From: a bacterium
GTDB taxonomy: Bacteria; Cyanobacteriota; Vampirovibrionia; Gastranaerophilales; Gastranaerophilaceae
NCBI GenBank assembly: GCA_017471365.1
Contig: JAFUUC010000021.1
Span: forward strand, 1 to 43,663
DNA length: 43,663 nt
Direction: 5' to 3'
Position numbers and translations under genes: made by a program. Shown here one piece after another: positions 1 to 7,663 of this stretch; the first letter of the stretch is position 1, and each line of letters begins with the position of its first letter. A model generated the notes under the pieces. The model was not told where the DNA came from, searched no databases, and saw only the letters and a list, made by a program, of their open reading frames with translations.

Positions 1-448
1 AATAATTAGCCAGGCAAAAGTTCCAACACCGGTAAGTTGTAGTGATTATATAGGTAAATCCGGCTACGAAGCAATCAAAAGCTGCTACTACAATAACAAT
101 AATGACTACTGGGTAGGAGCCATGGTAGAGTGTAAAAATCAGGGTGGCAGATTACCAAACGCCTCTGAACTGGCTAAAATTGCTCAGGCAATATACAATG
201 ACAACTCAATCAGCGAATCGGAAGATTACAACGAAACAGACCCAACAACAAACGAATGGGATAAATCTATCACAGCCAAACTGGGCATAGAAGACTCCGC
301 TTCGTGGTTCGGCCTTTGGGGTGTCCTCGAGGACGACTCGGGCAGTGCGTGGTACCACAACTTCGGCAGTTCGAGTACGGCTTGGTACCACGGCTACGGT
401 CGCGGCAGCGTTCGCACCACTATCCGTGTTGTTTGCGTAGCGGATTAA
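1..448 (+). CDS. Pilin-like protein with hypervariable C-terminus, 5' partial
   Basis: The reading frame is open from base 2, so this is the last 148 codons of a gene that begins outside the window. It matches the C-terminal part of the complete prepilin-like protein at 6427-7563 (shared DYWVGA, GG.LP.A.EL, LW motifs) and is very close to the right-end copy at 43089-43663. The fold is probably C-type-lectin-like, as judged from the Gly-Gly-x-Leu-Pro, Trp and terminal Val-Cys-Val pattern; that is inference. The last 41 codons before the conserved Cys (311-433) are GC-rich and differ strongly from the right-end copy, while the sequences on both sides are almost identical. The gene's stop codon overlaps the stop of the convergent aminotransferase gene by 3 nt. 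The likely role is a surface-exposed, possibly diversified pseudopilin or pilus-tip protein. Confidence 0.8.
   Translation, partial: IISQAKVPTPVSCSDYIGKSGYEAIKSCYYNNNNDYWVGAMVECKNQGGRLPNASELAKIAQAIYNDNSISESEDYNETDPTTNEWDKSITAKLGIEDSASWFGLWGVLEDDSGSAWYHNFGSSSTAWYHGYGRGSVRTTIRVVCVAD
311..433 (+). other. Candidate diversity-generating-retroelement variable region
   Basis: Forty-one codons between a conserved Ser-Trp-Phe and the terminal Cys-Val-Ala-Asp. Aligned with 43104-43223, about 23 of 40 residues differ (for example Gly/Tyr, Val/Asp, His/Arg, Tyr/Arg, His/Cys). Fixed Leu-Trp, Trp, Asn-Phe, Ser-Ser and Trp positions remain between them. Most variable codons end in C or T, and replacements are at first and second positions, as expected when AAC/AAT codons of a template are adenine-mutagenised. 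Several C/T third-base differences show that the two copies are not from one identical template. No reverse transcriptase or template repeat was found in the window. Confidence 0.55.
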
Positions 449-1692
449 AAATTAAATCCGTCGGATTTCATACGGTCGATCACTTCTTGAAGTTGTTCAT
501 CAGAACAGACGTATGATATTCTGAAGTATCCTTCACCGTTATTACCAAATGCGGAACCAGGAACAATCACTATACCTGATTTTTCAAGCATTTCTTCACA
601 AAATTTTACGGAAGATTTGTATCGTGGCGGGATTGGGAGCCACAAATAAAATGTTGTATGCGGAATTTGGTTGTCATTTATTTGCCAACCAAGTTCTCGC
701 AAACCTTTTATAATAATTGATTGTTTGCGTTTATATGCAGCGTTTGCTTCGGCAATAAATTCTTCTCCTTCGTTAGAAGTCATAATATAGGCACAAGCTT
801 TTTGCAAGGCTTTAAATGCACCATTATCAATTGTCGATTTACCTTTTGCAAATCTCATAACAACATCACTGTTACCACATAGCCAGCCCAAACGCCAGCC
901 TGTGATTGCATAAGGTTTTGAAAGCGTATAAAATTCTACACAAATATCCTTTGCACCGGCAAATTCCAATGCACTGAAAGGTTTGCTTTTTTCGTCATAA
1001 TACAAATCGCAATATGCAGCATCTGAAATTAGCAGAATATCGTGTTTTTTACAAAAATCTATAACTTTTTTCACATAATCTCTTGAAGCTTCGACTCCCA
1101 AAGGATTATTTGGATAATTTATAATCAAAGCTTTAATCTTATTTTCGTTATAGCCTTCATTTTTAAGTTTTTCTAGCACTTCTTCTAAGTCAGGCTGATA
1201 ATTATTTTCTGGAATCAAATCCATTGCAAAAGCTTTTCCACCGGAGGATTTTATCATTTGAGAATAAGAAGCATAACCTGGGTCAGGAATAAGAATAATG
1301 TCTTTTTCCTTATCTTCACTTTTGGGTGTTATTATAAACCGGATCAAATTTGCAAGTCCGTCTTTAGAACCAAGAACGGAACAAACTTCTCTGTCAGGGT
1401 CAATTTCGACTCCAAAACGTTCTTTCATTCTTTGTGAAACTGCTTGTCTAAAATATGGTTCACCTTTTGTTACCGAATAAGTATGAATACTACTTTCTGT
1501 TAAAAATTCTTTCAATTTTTCAATAAGAATTTCTGGAGGATTGCAGGTAGGAGCACCCATAGAAAGTGCAATTGGTGATCTATTTTTCTGGGTAAGTTTA
1601 TCTTTCAATAGTGCTGTTTTTTCCTTTAACTTAACCATTATGTAAGTGTCAAGCGACATTATATCTTCATTAAATAATTTTTCAGGTCTCAT
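445..1692 (-). CDS. Class I/II PLP-dependent aminotransferase
   Basis: A 415-residue fold-type I aminotransferase, probably cytosolic. The visible PLP-site pattern is complete: NYPNNP around residue 195, Asp224 in LLISDAAY, the Schiff-base lysine Lys259 in TLSKP, and Arg267 in GWRLGW. The substrate is not certain. The N-terminal LGSKDGLANL resembles LL-diaminopimelate aminotransferases of the DapL type, but aspartate or alanine aminotransferases are possible. The ATG at 1692 is preceded by AAAGGAAGA at good distance, which supports it over the internal Met12. It lies 18 nt downstream of the mlaF-like gene on the same strand, so it may be transcribed with the Mla genes. Its 3' end overlaps the left pilin-like gene's stop by 3 nt. 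Confidence 0.9.
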   Translation of the reverse strand: MRPEKLFNEDIMSLDTYIMVKLKEKTALLKDKLTQKNRSPIALSMGAPTCNPPEILIEKLKEFLTESSIHTYSVTKGEPYFRQAVSQRMKERFGVEIDPDREVCSVLGSKDGLANLIRFIITPKSEDKEKDIILIPDPGYASYSQMIKSSGGKAFAMDLIPENNYQPDLEEVLEKLKNEGYNENKIKALIINYPNNPLGVEASRDYVKKVIDFCKKHDILLISDAAYCDLYYDEKSKPFSALEFAGAKDICVEFYTLSKPYAITGWRLGWLCGNSDVVMRFAKGKSTIDNGAFKALQKACAYIMTSNEGEEFIAEANAAYKRKQSIIIKGLRELGWQINDNQIPHTTFYLWLPIPPRYKSSVKFCEEMLEKSGIVIVPGSAFGNNGEGYFRISYVCSDEQLQEVIDRMKSDGFNF

Positions 1693-1710
1693 AATCTTCC
1701 TTTCTATATT

Positions 1711-2430
1711 CTAAGCTTTCATTGTCATTGGACCTTCCAATGATGCTGTTACAAATTGTTTTGTGTAAGGGTTGTCTTGTTTGAGCATTTCAGACGGTGT
1801 ACCTTCAAAAACGATTTTACCATCATAAAGCATAATTACCCTATCTGCGGTTCTTGTAATTGTAGACATTTGGTGTGTTACAACTATTGAAGCTGCATCG
1901 AGTTCATTTCTTAACCTTACTATATAATCTTCAATTAATGTTGATGACATTGGATCAAGTCCTGCCGTTGGTTCATCATATAAAATTGAGTTAGGTTTTG
2001 TAACAATTGCTCGGGCAAAACTTACACGCTTTTGCATACCACCGGAAAGTTCTGAAGGAAATTTATTTTCAATTCCCTTCAATCCAACAAGTTCAAGTTT
2101 TTGTGAAACGATGTTTTGCAAATCATTTTTTGAATATTTTTTTCTTAAATCTTTTCTTTCCCTGAGTGCGAATGAAATATTATCAAATACATTCAAAGAA
2201 TCAAACAAAGCAGAGTATTGAAAAACCATAGCAATATCACCTTCTGAGGTTATAATTTCTCCGCTGTCATAAGGAATAAGTCCGCTTATAAGTTTTAATA
2301 CAGTACTTTTTCCGGATCCGGAAAAACCGACAATGGCGAGTACTTCACCATCTTCAACCTTAAACGAAATGTCATTAATAACGACTTTATCATCAAATTT
2401 TTTTATCAAATTTTTAACTTCAATACTCAT
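1711..2430 (-). CDS. mlaF: MlaF-like ABC transporter ATP-binding protein
   Basis: A 239-residue ABC ATPase of the Mla/MCE phospholipid transport type. It shows Walker A GFSGSGKST (35-43), Q-loop Gln71, the signature LSGGMQKR (128-135), Walker B with Asp152-Glu153 in DEPTAGLDP, and H-loop His186. It would energise lipid movement by the adjacent permease at the inner membrane. I start it at the ATG at 2430 (MSIEV), which has GAGG about 8 nt upstream and lies 11 nt after the permease stop. A longer frame running into the permease gene has no support. No MCE-domain MlaD, MlaB or MlaC gene is adjacent; the next gene is an aminotransferase. Confidence 0.9.
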   Translation of the reverse strand: MSIEVKNLIKKFDDKVVINDISFKVEDGEVLAIVGFSGSGKSTVLKLISGLIPYDSGEIITSEGDIAMVFQYSALFDSLNVFDNISFALRERKDLRKKYSKNDLQNIVSQKLELVGLKGIENKFPSELSGGMQKRVSFARAIVTKPNSILYDEPTAGLDPMSSTLIEDYIVRLRNELDAASIVVTHQMSTITRTADRVIMLYDGKIVFEGTPSEMLKQDNPYTKQFVTASLEGPMTMKA

Positions 2431-2441
2431 AACAAACCTCA

Positions 2442-3251
2442 TTAAAAGAAAAACAAAATTGCAAATACCATATCCCAAATAACTATTGCTATAAACGACC
2501 ATACAACTGCTTTTGTTGTTGCGAGTCCAACTCCTTTAGCTCCACCGGAAGCGAAAAATCCGCATGTGCAGCTAATTAATGCAATAGTACCGCCAAACAC
2601 AGCTGATTTTAAAATACTTACCCACAAATCTTTCATATATAAACCAAGCCATGCCGAGTCAAAATATGCTCTATAACTTAGATTGGCAAATAGATTCGAT
2701 GTAAAAGCACCCAGAAGTACTCCGACAACCGAAGCCAAAATTACAACAAAAGGCATCATGATTATTCCTGATAAGACCCTTGGAACGAACAAATATCTAA
2801 CTGAATCAACTCCTAAAACATCAATAGCATCAACCTGTTCGGTTACCCGCATTGTTGCCAGTTCAGATGCAAGAGAAGATCCAATCATAGAAGTAATCGC
2901 AAAACCTGACATAATTACACCTACTTCTCTGACTATTAAAATAGTCATTAACATTCCAACAAAATTCCCACCACCCTGTTTTACCATTTCATGGGCAACT
3001 TGAGATGCTACAATTATTGATGTCATTCCGACAATGGAAAGTGTTATTGGTAATGAACTGACACCAAAACGATCACACTGAAGTAAAAGTTCTTTAAAAT
3101 TAATTTCACATTTTAAAATACATTTTAGAATATGAATACTCAATTGTACAATATTCCCCGTTGTCGAAAGAATATCTTTAAAATAAGATTCAAAATGCAA
3201 ATACAATTTGTATGTAGCAGATTGTTTTAAATATTTTTTTAGAGTACTCAC
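2442..3251 (-). CDS. mlaE: MlaE-family ABC transporter permease
   Basis: A 269-residue permease of the MlaE (DUF140) family, full length for the family. The conserved core is visible: the GMTSIIVASQ helix, the IVREVGVIMSGF segment, the ATMRVTEQVDAIDVLGVD motif and RYLFVPRVLSG. Five or six membrane segments are predictable by eye. It pairs with the ATPase immediately downstream to move phospholipids between the inner membrane and the envelope. The start is GTG at 3251. There is no Shine-Dalgarno sequence. Instead a perfect TATAAT lies 6 nt upstream, which would put transcription start at or next to the GTG. A later start would cut the family's N-terminal amphipathic helix. Confidence 0.9.
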   Translation of the reverse strand: MSTLKKYLKQSATYKLYLHFESYFKDILSTTGNIVQLSIHILKCILKCEINFKELLLQCDRFGVSSLPITLSIVGMTSIIVASQVAHEMVKQGGGNFVGMLMTILIVREVGVIMSGFAITSMIGSSLASELATMRVTEQVDAIDVLGVDSVRYLFVPRVLSGIIMMPFVVILASVVGVLLGAFTSNLFANLSYRAYFDSAWLGLYMKDLWVSILKSAVFGGTIALISCTCGFFASGGAKGVGLATTKAVVWSFIAIVIWDMVFAILFFF

Positions 3252-3257
3252 AAAAAA

Positions 3258-3263
3258 ATTATA
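3258..3263 (-). promoter_or_regulatory. TATAAT -10 element for mlaE, leaderless arrangement
   Basis: A perfect TATAAT on the minus strand with 6 nt to the GTG start of mlaE. With the usual 6-7 nt from -10 to +1, the transcript would start at the start codon. No clear -35 is visible; an A/T-rich tract lies upstream. Confidence 0.5.
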
Positions 3264-3348
3264 CCAAAAAAATAAAAAGCGGTGACCGAAACAGCCCCCG
3301 CATTTTTCATTTCTGAAACAAAAAAGGATTCACATTAACATAAGCTTT

Positions 3349-3882
3349 TTAATACTCAATACCTTGTCTGGCCATAACACCAATGTCAAAGTAGTGTTTA
3401 ATCGGTTTCATTTCCGTAACCAAATGAGCTAGAGCAACAAGTTCCGGATGAGCATATCTTCCCGTTAACACAACCTCAAGATTTTCAGGTTTATGTAACA
3501 ACACATCTTTAATTTCGCTAACTTTGATCATATTCATAGCCGTGCAAATGTTGATTTCGTCAAGAATAATCAATTGATATTCTCCGGAATTAATTGCATT
3601 TTTGGCAAACTCCCAACCCCTTTTAGCTTCTTTATAATCATCAAGGCAAACATTACTAGAATAACATACTCTATCCAAACCAAACTGAACAACTTTTAAA
3701 TTTGGCAAAAATTGAGATGAAGATAACTTTTCACCATATGTAGTAGCCCCATCACCTTTAGTAAATTGAATAACAAGGACTTTCCAACCATGCCCCAAAG
3801 CTCTTAATGCTAACCCCAAAGATGCTGTTGTTTTTCCCTTCCCGTCGCCGGTATAAATTTGAATATAACCATGTTCCAGCAC
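3349..3882 (-). CDS. cobO: Cob(I)yrinic acid a,c-diamide adenosyltransferase (CobO/BtuR type)
   Basis: A 177-residue P-loop protein that transfers adenosyl from ATP to cob(I)alamin or its precursors, giving coenzyme B12 forms. The N-terminal P-loop GDGKGKTT (12-19) and the following ASLGLALRALGHGWKV are diagnostic, as are ILDEINIC near residue 107 and VLTGRYAHPEL near 140. Length matches the family. The start is GTG at 3882 with GGAGGT 8 nt upstream. No other cobalamin gene is nearby, which suggests salvage and activation of corrinoids rather than local synthesis. No cobalamin riboswitch is seen upstream, but a perfect inverted repeat overlaps a -10-like element there. Confidence 0.93.
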   Translation of the reverse strand: MLEHGYIQIYTGDGKGKTTASLGLALRALGHGWKVLVIQFTKGDGATTYGEKLSSSQFLPNLKVVQFGLDRVCYSSNVCLDDYKEAKRGWEFAKNAINSGEYQLIILDEINICTAMNMIKVSEIKDVLLHKPENLEVVLTGRYAHPELVALAHLVTEMKPIKHYFDIGVMARQGIEY

Positions 3883-3930
3883 TTTACACTACCTCCAAAA
3901 TACACTCTTCTATATATGATGATAAATTAT

Positions 3931-3955
3931 TTGAACGATAATTATAATCGTTCAA
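3931..3955 (-). promoter_or_regulatory. Inverted repeat overlapping a -10 element upstream of cobO
   Basis: TTGAACGAT, 7 nt, then ATCGTTCAA: a perfect 9-bp inverted repeat. Its centre contains TATAAT on the minus strand, pointing to cobO, whose GTG lies about 50 nt downstream. There is no U-tract, so it reads better as an operator over a promoter than as a terminator. The regulator is unknown. Confidence 0.4.
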
Positions 3956-4204
3956 TGGATGGATAAATGAACTAAAAAGAAATTGCAGGCTTCTTCTTAT
4001 TTCTAATCTCATCCCGATTAGTATATTTATAATAGAATAAAATTTTTTTTTTGGTTCAATATAATTCTTTTACATGCCTTTTTTTTTACAATTATCTTTT
4101 AATATATTGTGTAAAGTAGCAATCTTACGGGATTTTAAACTCTAATTAAATTAGATAAAAAATTTACAATTATTTTGTTAAAAATGATTAAAAAACTCTT
4201 GCAA

Positions 4205-4239
4205 AAATCTCAAAAGGTCACCGGATCTAAGTTTTGACC
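4205..4239 (-). terminator. Weak terminator-like hairpin after the TPR gene
   Basis: On the minus strand GGTCA and TGACC pair around a 14-nt loop, followed by TTTTTGAGATTTTT. It lies about 35 nt after the TPR gene's stop codon. The stem is only 5 bp. Confidence 0.25.
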
Positions 4240-4272
4240 ATATTATAAATTGTGAAGATTGTTAAGAGAAAT

Positions 4273-6042
4273 TTATGATAATCTTCTTACTATTTCTTGT
4301 GCTTCTTCACAATCTTCAAAAGCTTCCAAAATTGATTCAGCACAATTTATTGCTTCATCTGTTTTGCCATTTTTTTCATAACATTTTGCAAGATTTAGTA
4401 ATACATTTATATTTAACGGTGCTTTCTGCGACAAATTTTTCAAAATAATTTCAGCTTGAGTATAATCTCCAAGTTCAAAATAACAAAGAGCCAAAAGATT
4501 TTGAATATCAGGAGATTTCCCGTGTTCATACGCATTTATCAAAAATTCTTTCGCACGTTGAAATTCTTTTGCAAGATAATAAATTCGACCAGCAATGAAG
4601 AATAAAAAGCTTGAATGAACATGCTGTTCCATAACTTGATCAATTAGATCTTTGGCTTCATTAATTTGTCCAAGGTGCGTTTTATTCAACGCACAAAATG
4701 CTAATGCATTTGGATTGTTCGGTTCCAAATCTATCGACTTTTTATAAAATTCATCAGCTTTTACAAAATCAGAAACAGAATGATAATAATTAGCACATTC
4801 CAAAACTATGGAAAAGTTCTCAGGATCATTATTATAAGCTTGTTCAAATTCTTCTTTTGCATAGTCAAACAGTCTTTTATTTAAATAAATTACTCCCAAA
4901 TCCTTATGTGCAGGTGCAAAATTAGGTTGCAACTTACAAACTTTTTTGAATGTTTGTTCCGCAGTATCAATATCACCTGTCTTTACACACAAAACAGCAT
5001 ATTCATAATAAGTCTGAAAAGATGTAGTACCCTGTTTTATAAGGCTTTCGTAAATATCTTTTGCCTTTGCATAATCTCCAATAATCATGTAAATTGCAGA
5101 AAGTTTTTTCAAAATGTGCTGTGCTTTAGGATTCAATAATGATAACTGTTTTAACAAAGTTAACGCAATTTCGTATTCACCAATTGCTTGATAACATGTT
5201 GCAAGATTATATTTATAACTCGATTTTTGCGGATAAGTCGAAGCTAAATGTTTGTAATGCTCAATAGCTTCTTTCATTTTTCCTGCTTTTACCTCTGAAA
5301 TAGCCCATGCCGAAATGTAGCTATCATCATTAGGTTCGTATTCATGTGCTTTTGCAAAATATTCACATGCTTTTTCATGATCCCCTTGAATTTGCAAAAT
5401 CGAACCCATATTAAAATACGCAAGAGCATCCTCAGGACTCAGTTCAACAGCTTTTTGATAAACTTCAAGAGCTTTATCAAATTCACCTATTGTCAGATAT
5501 GAAGTTCCTAAATTATTGTATAACTGTGCATTTTCAGGGTTAAGTTCTATCGCCCTGCTAAGGTACTTTACACTGCCCTCAAAATTTTTTGCAGCCATAC
5601 AAGCTGTTCCCATAATGAATATTAAAGAATAATCATCCGGAGCTAATTCAAGACCTTTTGCAGCAACTTCACTTGCTTTTTCCGGATTAGATCCTTTTAT
5701 GTAAATAACAGCCAAACTTTTATACGCATCAAGATATTCTGGACGCAGTTTAATAACTTCTTCATACGCGTGTTTTGCTTCGGTTAACATCCCAAGGTTA
5801 TCGTAACAACAACCAAGATAATACCAACATAAAGCATCTTGATTACAATATTTAATAACATCTTCAAGAATTTTTCTGGCTGAATTATAGTCTTCCTTAT
5901 TAATTTTGCAAAGCGAAAGTAACTTTTGTGCCTCAACATCTCTTGGATTTACCTCTAAAATACCTGAGATTATTTCTTCAGCACTGTCAAATTCTGATTT
6001 GTTTATAAGATCATAAATTTTATCAACTTCTGTATTATTCAT
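4273..6042 (-). CDS. Tetratricopeptide-repeat protein
   Basis: A 589-residue protein made almost entirely of about 15 TPR units of 34 residues, with typical pattern such as ALCWYYLGCCYDNLG, NAQLYNNLGTSYLTIG and APAHKDLGVIYLN. No signal peptide, membrane helix or enzymatic domain is visible, so it is probably a cytoplasmic scaffold; its partner is unknown. The ATG at 6042 has no Shine-Dalgarno sequence. An extended -10 (TGTTATAAT) ends 9 nt before it, suggesting a leaderless or 2-nt-leader mRNA. The small HTH gene lies 33 nt upstream on the same strand, but this gene has its own promoter. Confidence 0.85.
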   Translation of the reverse strand: MNNTEVDKIYDLINKSEFDSAEEIISGILEVNPRDVEAQKLLSLCKINKEDYNSARKILEDVIKYCNQDALCWYYLGCCYDNLGMLTEAKHAYEEVIKLRPEYLDAYKSLAVIYIKGSNPEKASEVAAKGLELAPDDYSLIFIMGTACMAAKNFEGSVKYLSRAIELNPENAQLYNNLGTSYLTIGEFDKALEVYQKAVELSPEDALAYFNMGSILQIQGDHEKACEYFAKAHEYEPNDDSYISAWAISEVKAGKMKEAIEHYKHLASTYPQKSSYKYNLATCYQAIGEYEIALTLLKQLSLLNPKAQHILKKLSAIYMIIGDYAKAKDIYESLIKQGTTSFQTYYEYAVLCVKTGDIDTAEQTFKKVCKLQPNFAPAHKDLGVIYLNKRLFDYAKEEFEQAYNNDPENFSIVLECANYYHSVSDFVKADEFYKKSIDLEPNNPNALAFCALNKTHLGQINEAKDLIDQVMEQHVHSSFLFFIAGRIYYLAKEFQRAKEFLINAYEHGKSPDIQNLLALCYFELGDYTQAEIILKNLSQKAPLNINVLLNLAKCYEKNGKTDEAINCAESILEAFEDCEEAQEIVRRLS

Positions 6043-6051
6043 AACGACAAT

Positions 6052-6057
6052 ATTATA
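6052..6057 (-). promoter_or_regulatory. Extended -10 promoter of the TPR gene
   Basis: TATAAT preceded by TGT on the minus strand (extended -10), 9 nt before the ATG at 6042. It predicts transcription starting about 2 nt before the start codon. Confidence 0.5.
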
Positions 6058-6075
6058 ACACGAAAAGCAGAAAAC

Positions 6076-6291
6076 CTAAATTCCATCAAATTTTTCAAAT
6101 TTAATTTTGTATCCCAAAACCTCAACTAAAAATTTTAATTCATCATATTTCATTGAATTTCTTATAAGTTTTTGTGAAATTCCGTAAACAGTATATTTTT
6201 TACCTGATTTTTTAGATGCGAGTGCAGCTAGTTCAGTAATAGTGGTTTTTTCTTTCAATAAAAGTATCTTTAAATCTTCGCTAACGCTCAT
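6076..6291 (-). CDS. Small HTH (XRE/Cro-like) DNA-binding protein
   Basis: A 71-residue protein with a helix-turn-helix-like pattern: TTITELAALASKK, a short turn, then YGISQKLIRNSMKYDELKFLVEVLGYKIKFE. This matches small XRE-type repressors in which a C-terminal strand follows the last helix. Probable DNA-binding regulator, target unknown. A TATAAT lies 6 nt before the ATG at 6291 and there is no Shine-Dalgarno site. It is divergent from the pilin-like gene at 6427, so it could regulate that gene; this is inference from position only. Confidence 0.65.
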   Translation of the reverse strand: MSVSEDLKILLLKEKTTITELAALASKKSGKKYTVYGISQKLIRNSMKYDELKFLVEVLGYKIKFEKFDGI

Positions 6292-6297
6292 ACTAAA

Positions 6298-6303
6298 ATT
6301 ATA
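6298..6303 (-). promoter_or_regulatory. TATAAT -10 of the small HTH gene
   Basis: A perfect TATAAT on the minus strand with 6 nt to the ATG at 6291, again predicting a leaderless transcript. Confidence 0.5.
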
Positions 6304-6319
6304 GCTTTTTGGTCTTCTA

Positions 6320-6348
6320 TTGACAGATTTAAAATAATGTGCTAATTA
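6320..6348 (+). promoter_or_regulatory. Sigma-70-like promoter for the pilin-like gene
   Basis: A perfect -35 TTGACA, a 17-nt spacer and TAATTA (4 of 6 to TATAAT). It would give a 5' leader of about 70 nt before the ATG at 6427. Confidence 0.45.
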
Positions 6349-6426
6349 ATTACATGTTTTTAATTAAAATTTATCTTTTTTAATTAAAAATTAATAATAT
6401 TACTTAATAAATTTATAGGAGAAACT

Positions 6427-7563
6427 ATGAAAAAATCACACATGCCACCACTTGCCTCTAAAGCAGGTTTTACTCTCGCAGAGGTCCTGATCACCCTTGC
6501 AATCATCGGCGTAGTCACAGCGTTGACTCTGCCAACATTGATCGCAAAAGTGAATGAAAAAGTCGACGGTAATCAGAAAAAAGTCACTGAAGCTAAATTA
6601 ATTCAAGGACTTAACATGCTCGACTTACATGGAGGGATTAACAACACCTATAGTAGTACTGCTGAATTTGTTGAAGAACTATCTAAATACATGAAGATCA
6701 CAAAAATATGTGACGGTACTAATTCAACGTTTAGTGAATGTATTCCATATAGTGAAATAACATACAACAACGGTGCGGAAGATAAAACTGTTGAAATTAC
6801 TAAACTAAACACAGCAGATGCATTAGGACTCGGAACAGTAACTGATGAAGAAGAATTTATGGCACCAGTAGCAATGGTATTAGGTGACGGTACTCCTATG
6901 TTTCTTACTTATAATAAGAAATGTATTTCAGATCCTGATAGTATAAAATCTGATAACAAAAAGATACATAGTTGTGTGGACGGACTGTATGACTTAAATG
7001 GTAGCCGCATGCCAAATAAAATAGGTAAAGATTTGACTGCTATGAATAAAGCTTCAATTACTATCGCCGAAGGACCTGCGGTATTAGCGACTGTTGGTGA
7101 TTATAAAATAATTAAACAGTTAGACACACCACCGGCAATGGATTGTTCTAAGTACTTAGGAAACTCCAAGTATCCGGAGATCGAACACTGCCCATATGAA
7201 GGAGAAACCGATTACTGGGTAGGAGCGTTGGTAACGTGTAAAGAAATGGGTGGTCACTTACCAAGTACAGCCGAGCTGACAAATATTGCGGTGGAAGTAT
7301 TTCCTAAAATTAATGTTAAAGGCGGTGATACTTACACATCTGGAAGTGTGACATGGGATGAAGAAATGGCGAATAAAATTAGTCCAGATGCTCCTTTAGA
7401 TATCCATTTATGGAGTTCTAGTGAATATTCTAGCGATAGTACAAGAAGTTTGACTAGATGTTTTCTCGCAAGTTCAACTATGTTTTCTGGTACTATGGAA
7501 AGTCATGTAACAAGAAATATTAGTGATTCAACACTTGGGTATATTTGTCTGAGTGATAATTAA
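6427..7563 (+). CDS. Prepilin-like protein with C-terminal lectin-like domain
   Basis: A 378-residue type IV pilin-like or pseudopilin protein. Residues 1-14 form a prepilin leader, cleavage is expected at Gly14-Phe15 of AGFTLAE, Glu19 is the conserved Glu5 of the mature protein, and a hydrophobic helix runs to about residue 35. The prepilin peptidase and assembly machinery are not in the window. The C-terminal 140 residues match the partial genes at both window ends (DYWVGALV, GGHLPSTAEL, LWSSSEY). Here the C-terminus is AT-rich and ordinary in codon use, so it shows no sign of the hypervariable segment of its paralogs. AGGAGA lies 6 nt before the ATG. Confidence 0.88.
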   Translation: MKKSHMPPLASKAGFTLAEVLITLAIIGVVTALTLPTLIAKVNEKVDGNQKKVTEAKLIQGLNMLDLHGGINNTYSSTAEFVEELSKYMKITKICDGTNSTFSECIPYSEITYNNGAEDKTVEITKLNTADALGLGTVTDEEEFMAPVAMVLGDGTPMFLTYNKKCISDPDSIKSDNKKIHSCVDGLYDLNGSRMPNKIGKDLTAMNKASITIAEGPAVLATVGDYKIIKQLDTPPAMDCSKYLGNSKYPEIEHCPYEGETDYWVGALVTCKEMGGHLPSTAELTNIAVEVFPKINVKGGDTYTSGSVTWDEEMANKISPDAPLDIHLWSSSEYSSDSTRSLTRCFLASSTMFSGTMESHVTRNISDSTLGYICLSDN

Positions 7564-7579
7564 ACCAACACAAAACGAG

Positions 7580-7597
7580 CATTTAACGAATTAAATG
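7580..7597. terminator. Short AT-rich hairpin after the pilin-like gene
   Basis: CATTTAA and TTAAATG pair around a CGAA tetraloop. No T-run follows on +; a short TTTT lies on the minus side, after the 30-residue peptide gene. It may be a weak terminator for either gene. Confidence 0.25.
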
Positions 7598-7663
7598 TAC
7601 TACTCACACTAAAAAACAATCAATCTCTCCTGACTGTGGATGCTGAAATTTTAAGTTTTTAGC

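Larger units (their letters stand above)
3883..4272. other. AT-rich intergenic region upstream of cobO
   Basis: A 390-nt stretch with no supportable coding sequence. It holds the 9-bp inverted repeat at 3931-3955 near cobO, several long T or A runs around 4040-4090, and a weak terminator-like hairpin at 4216-4239 after the TPR gene. I see no riboswitch or known RNA gene in it. Confidence 0.6.

Noticed and set aside
1711-2502. Longer start for the MlaF-like ATPase at 2502
   Set aside because: It would overlap the permease gene by 61 nt and add a hydrophobic stretch foreign to the family; the ATG at 2430 has a ribosome-binding site.
3883-4272. Cobalamin riboswitch upstream of cobO
   Set aside because: No B12-box-like conserved core or multi-stem structure was visible; only a simple inverted repeat near a -10 element.
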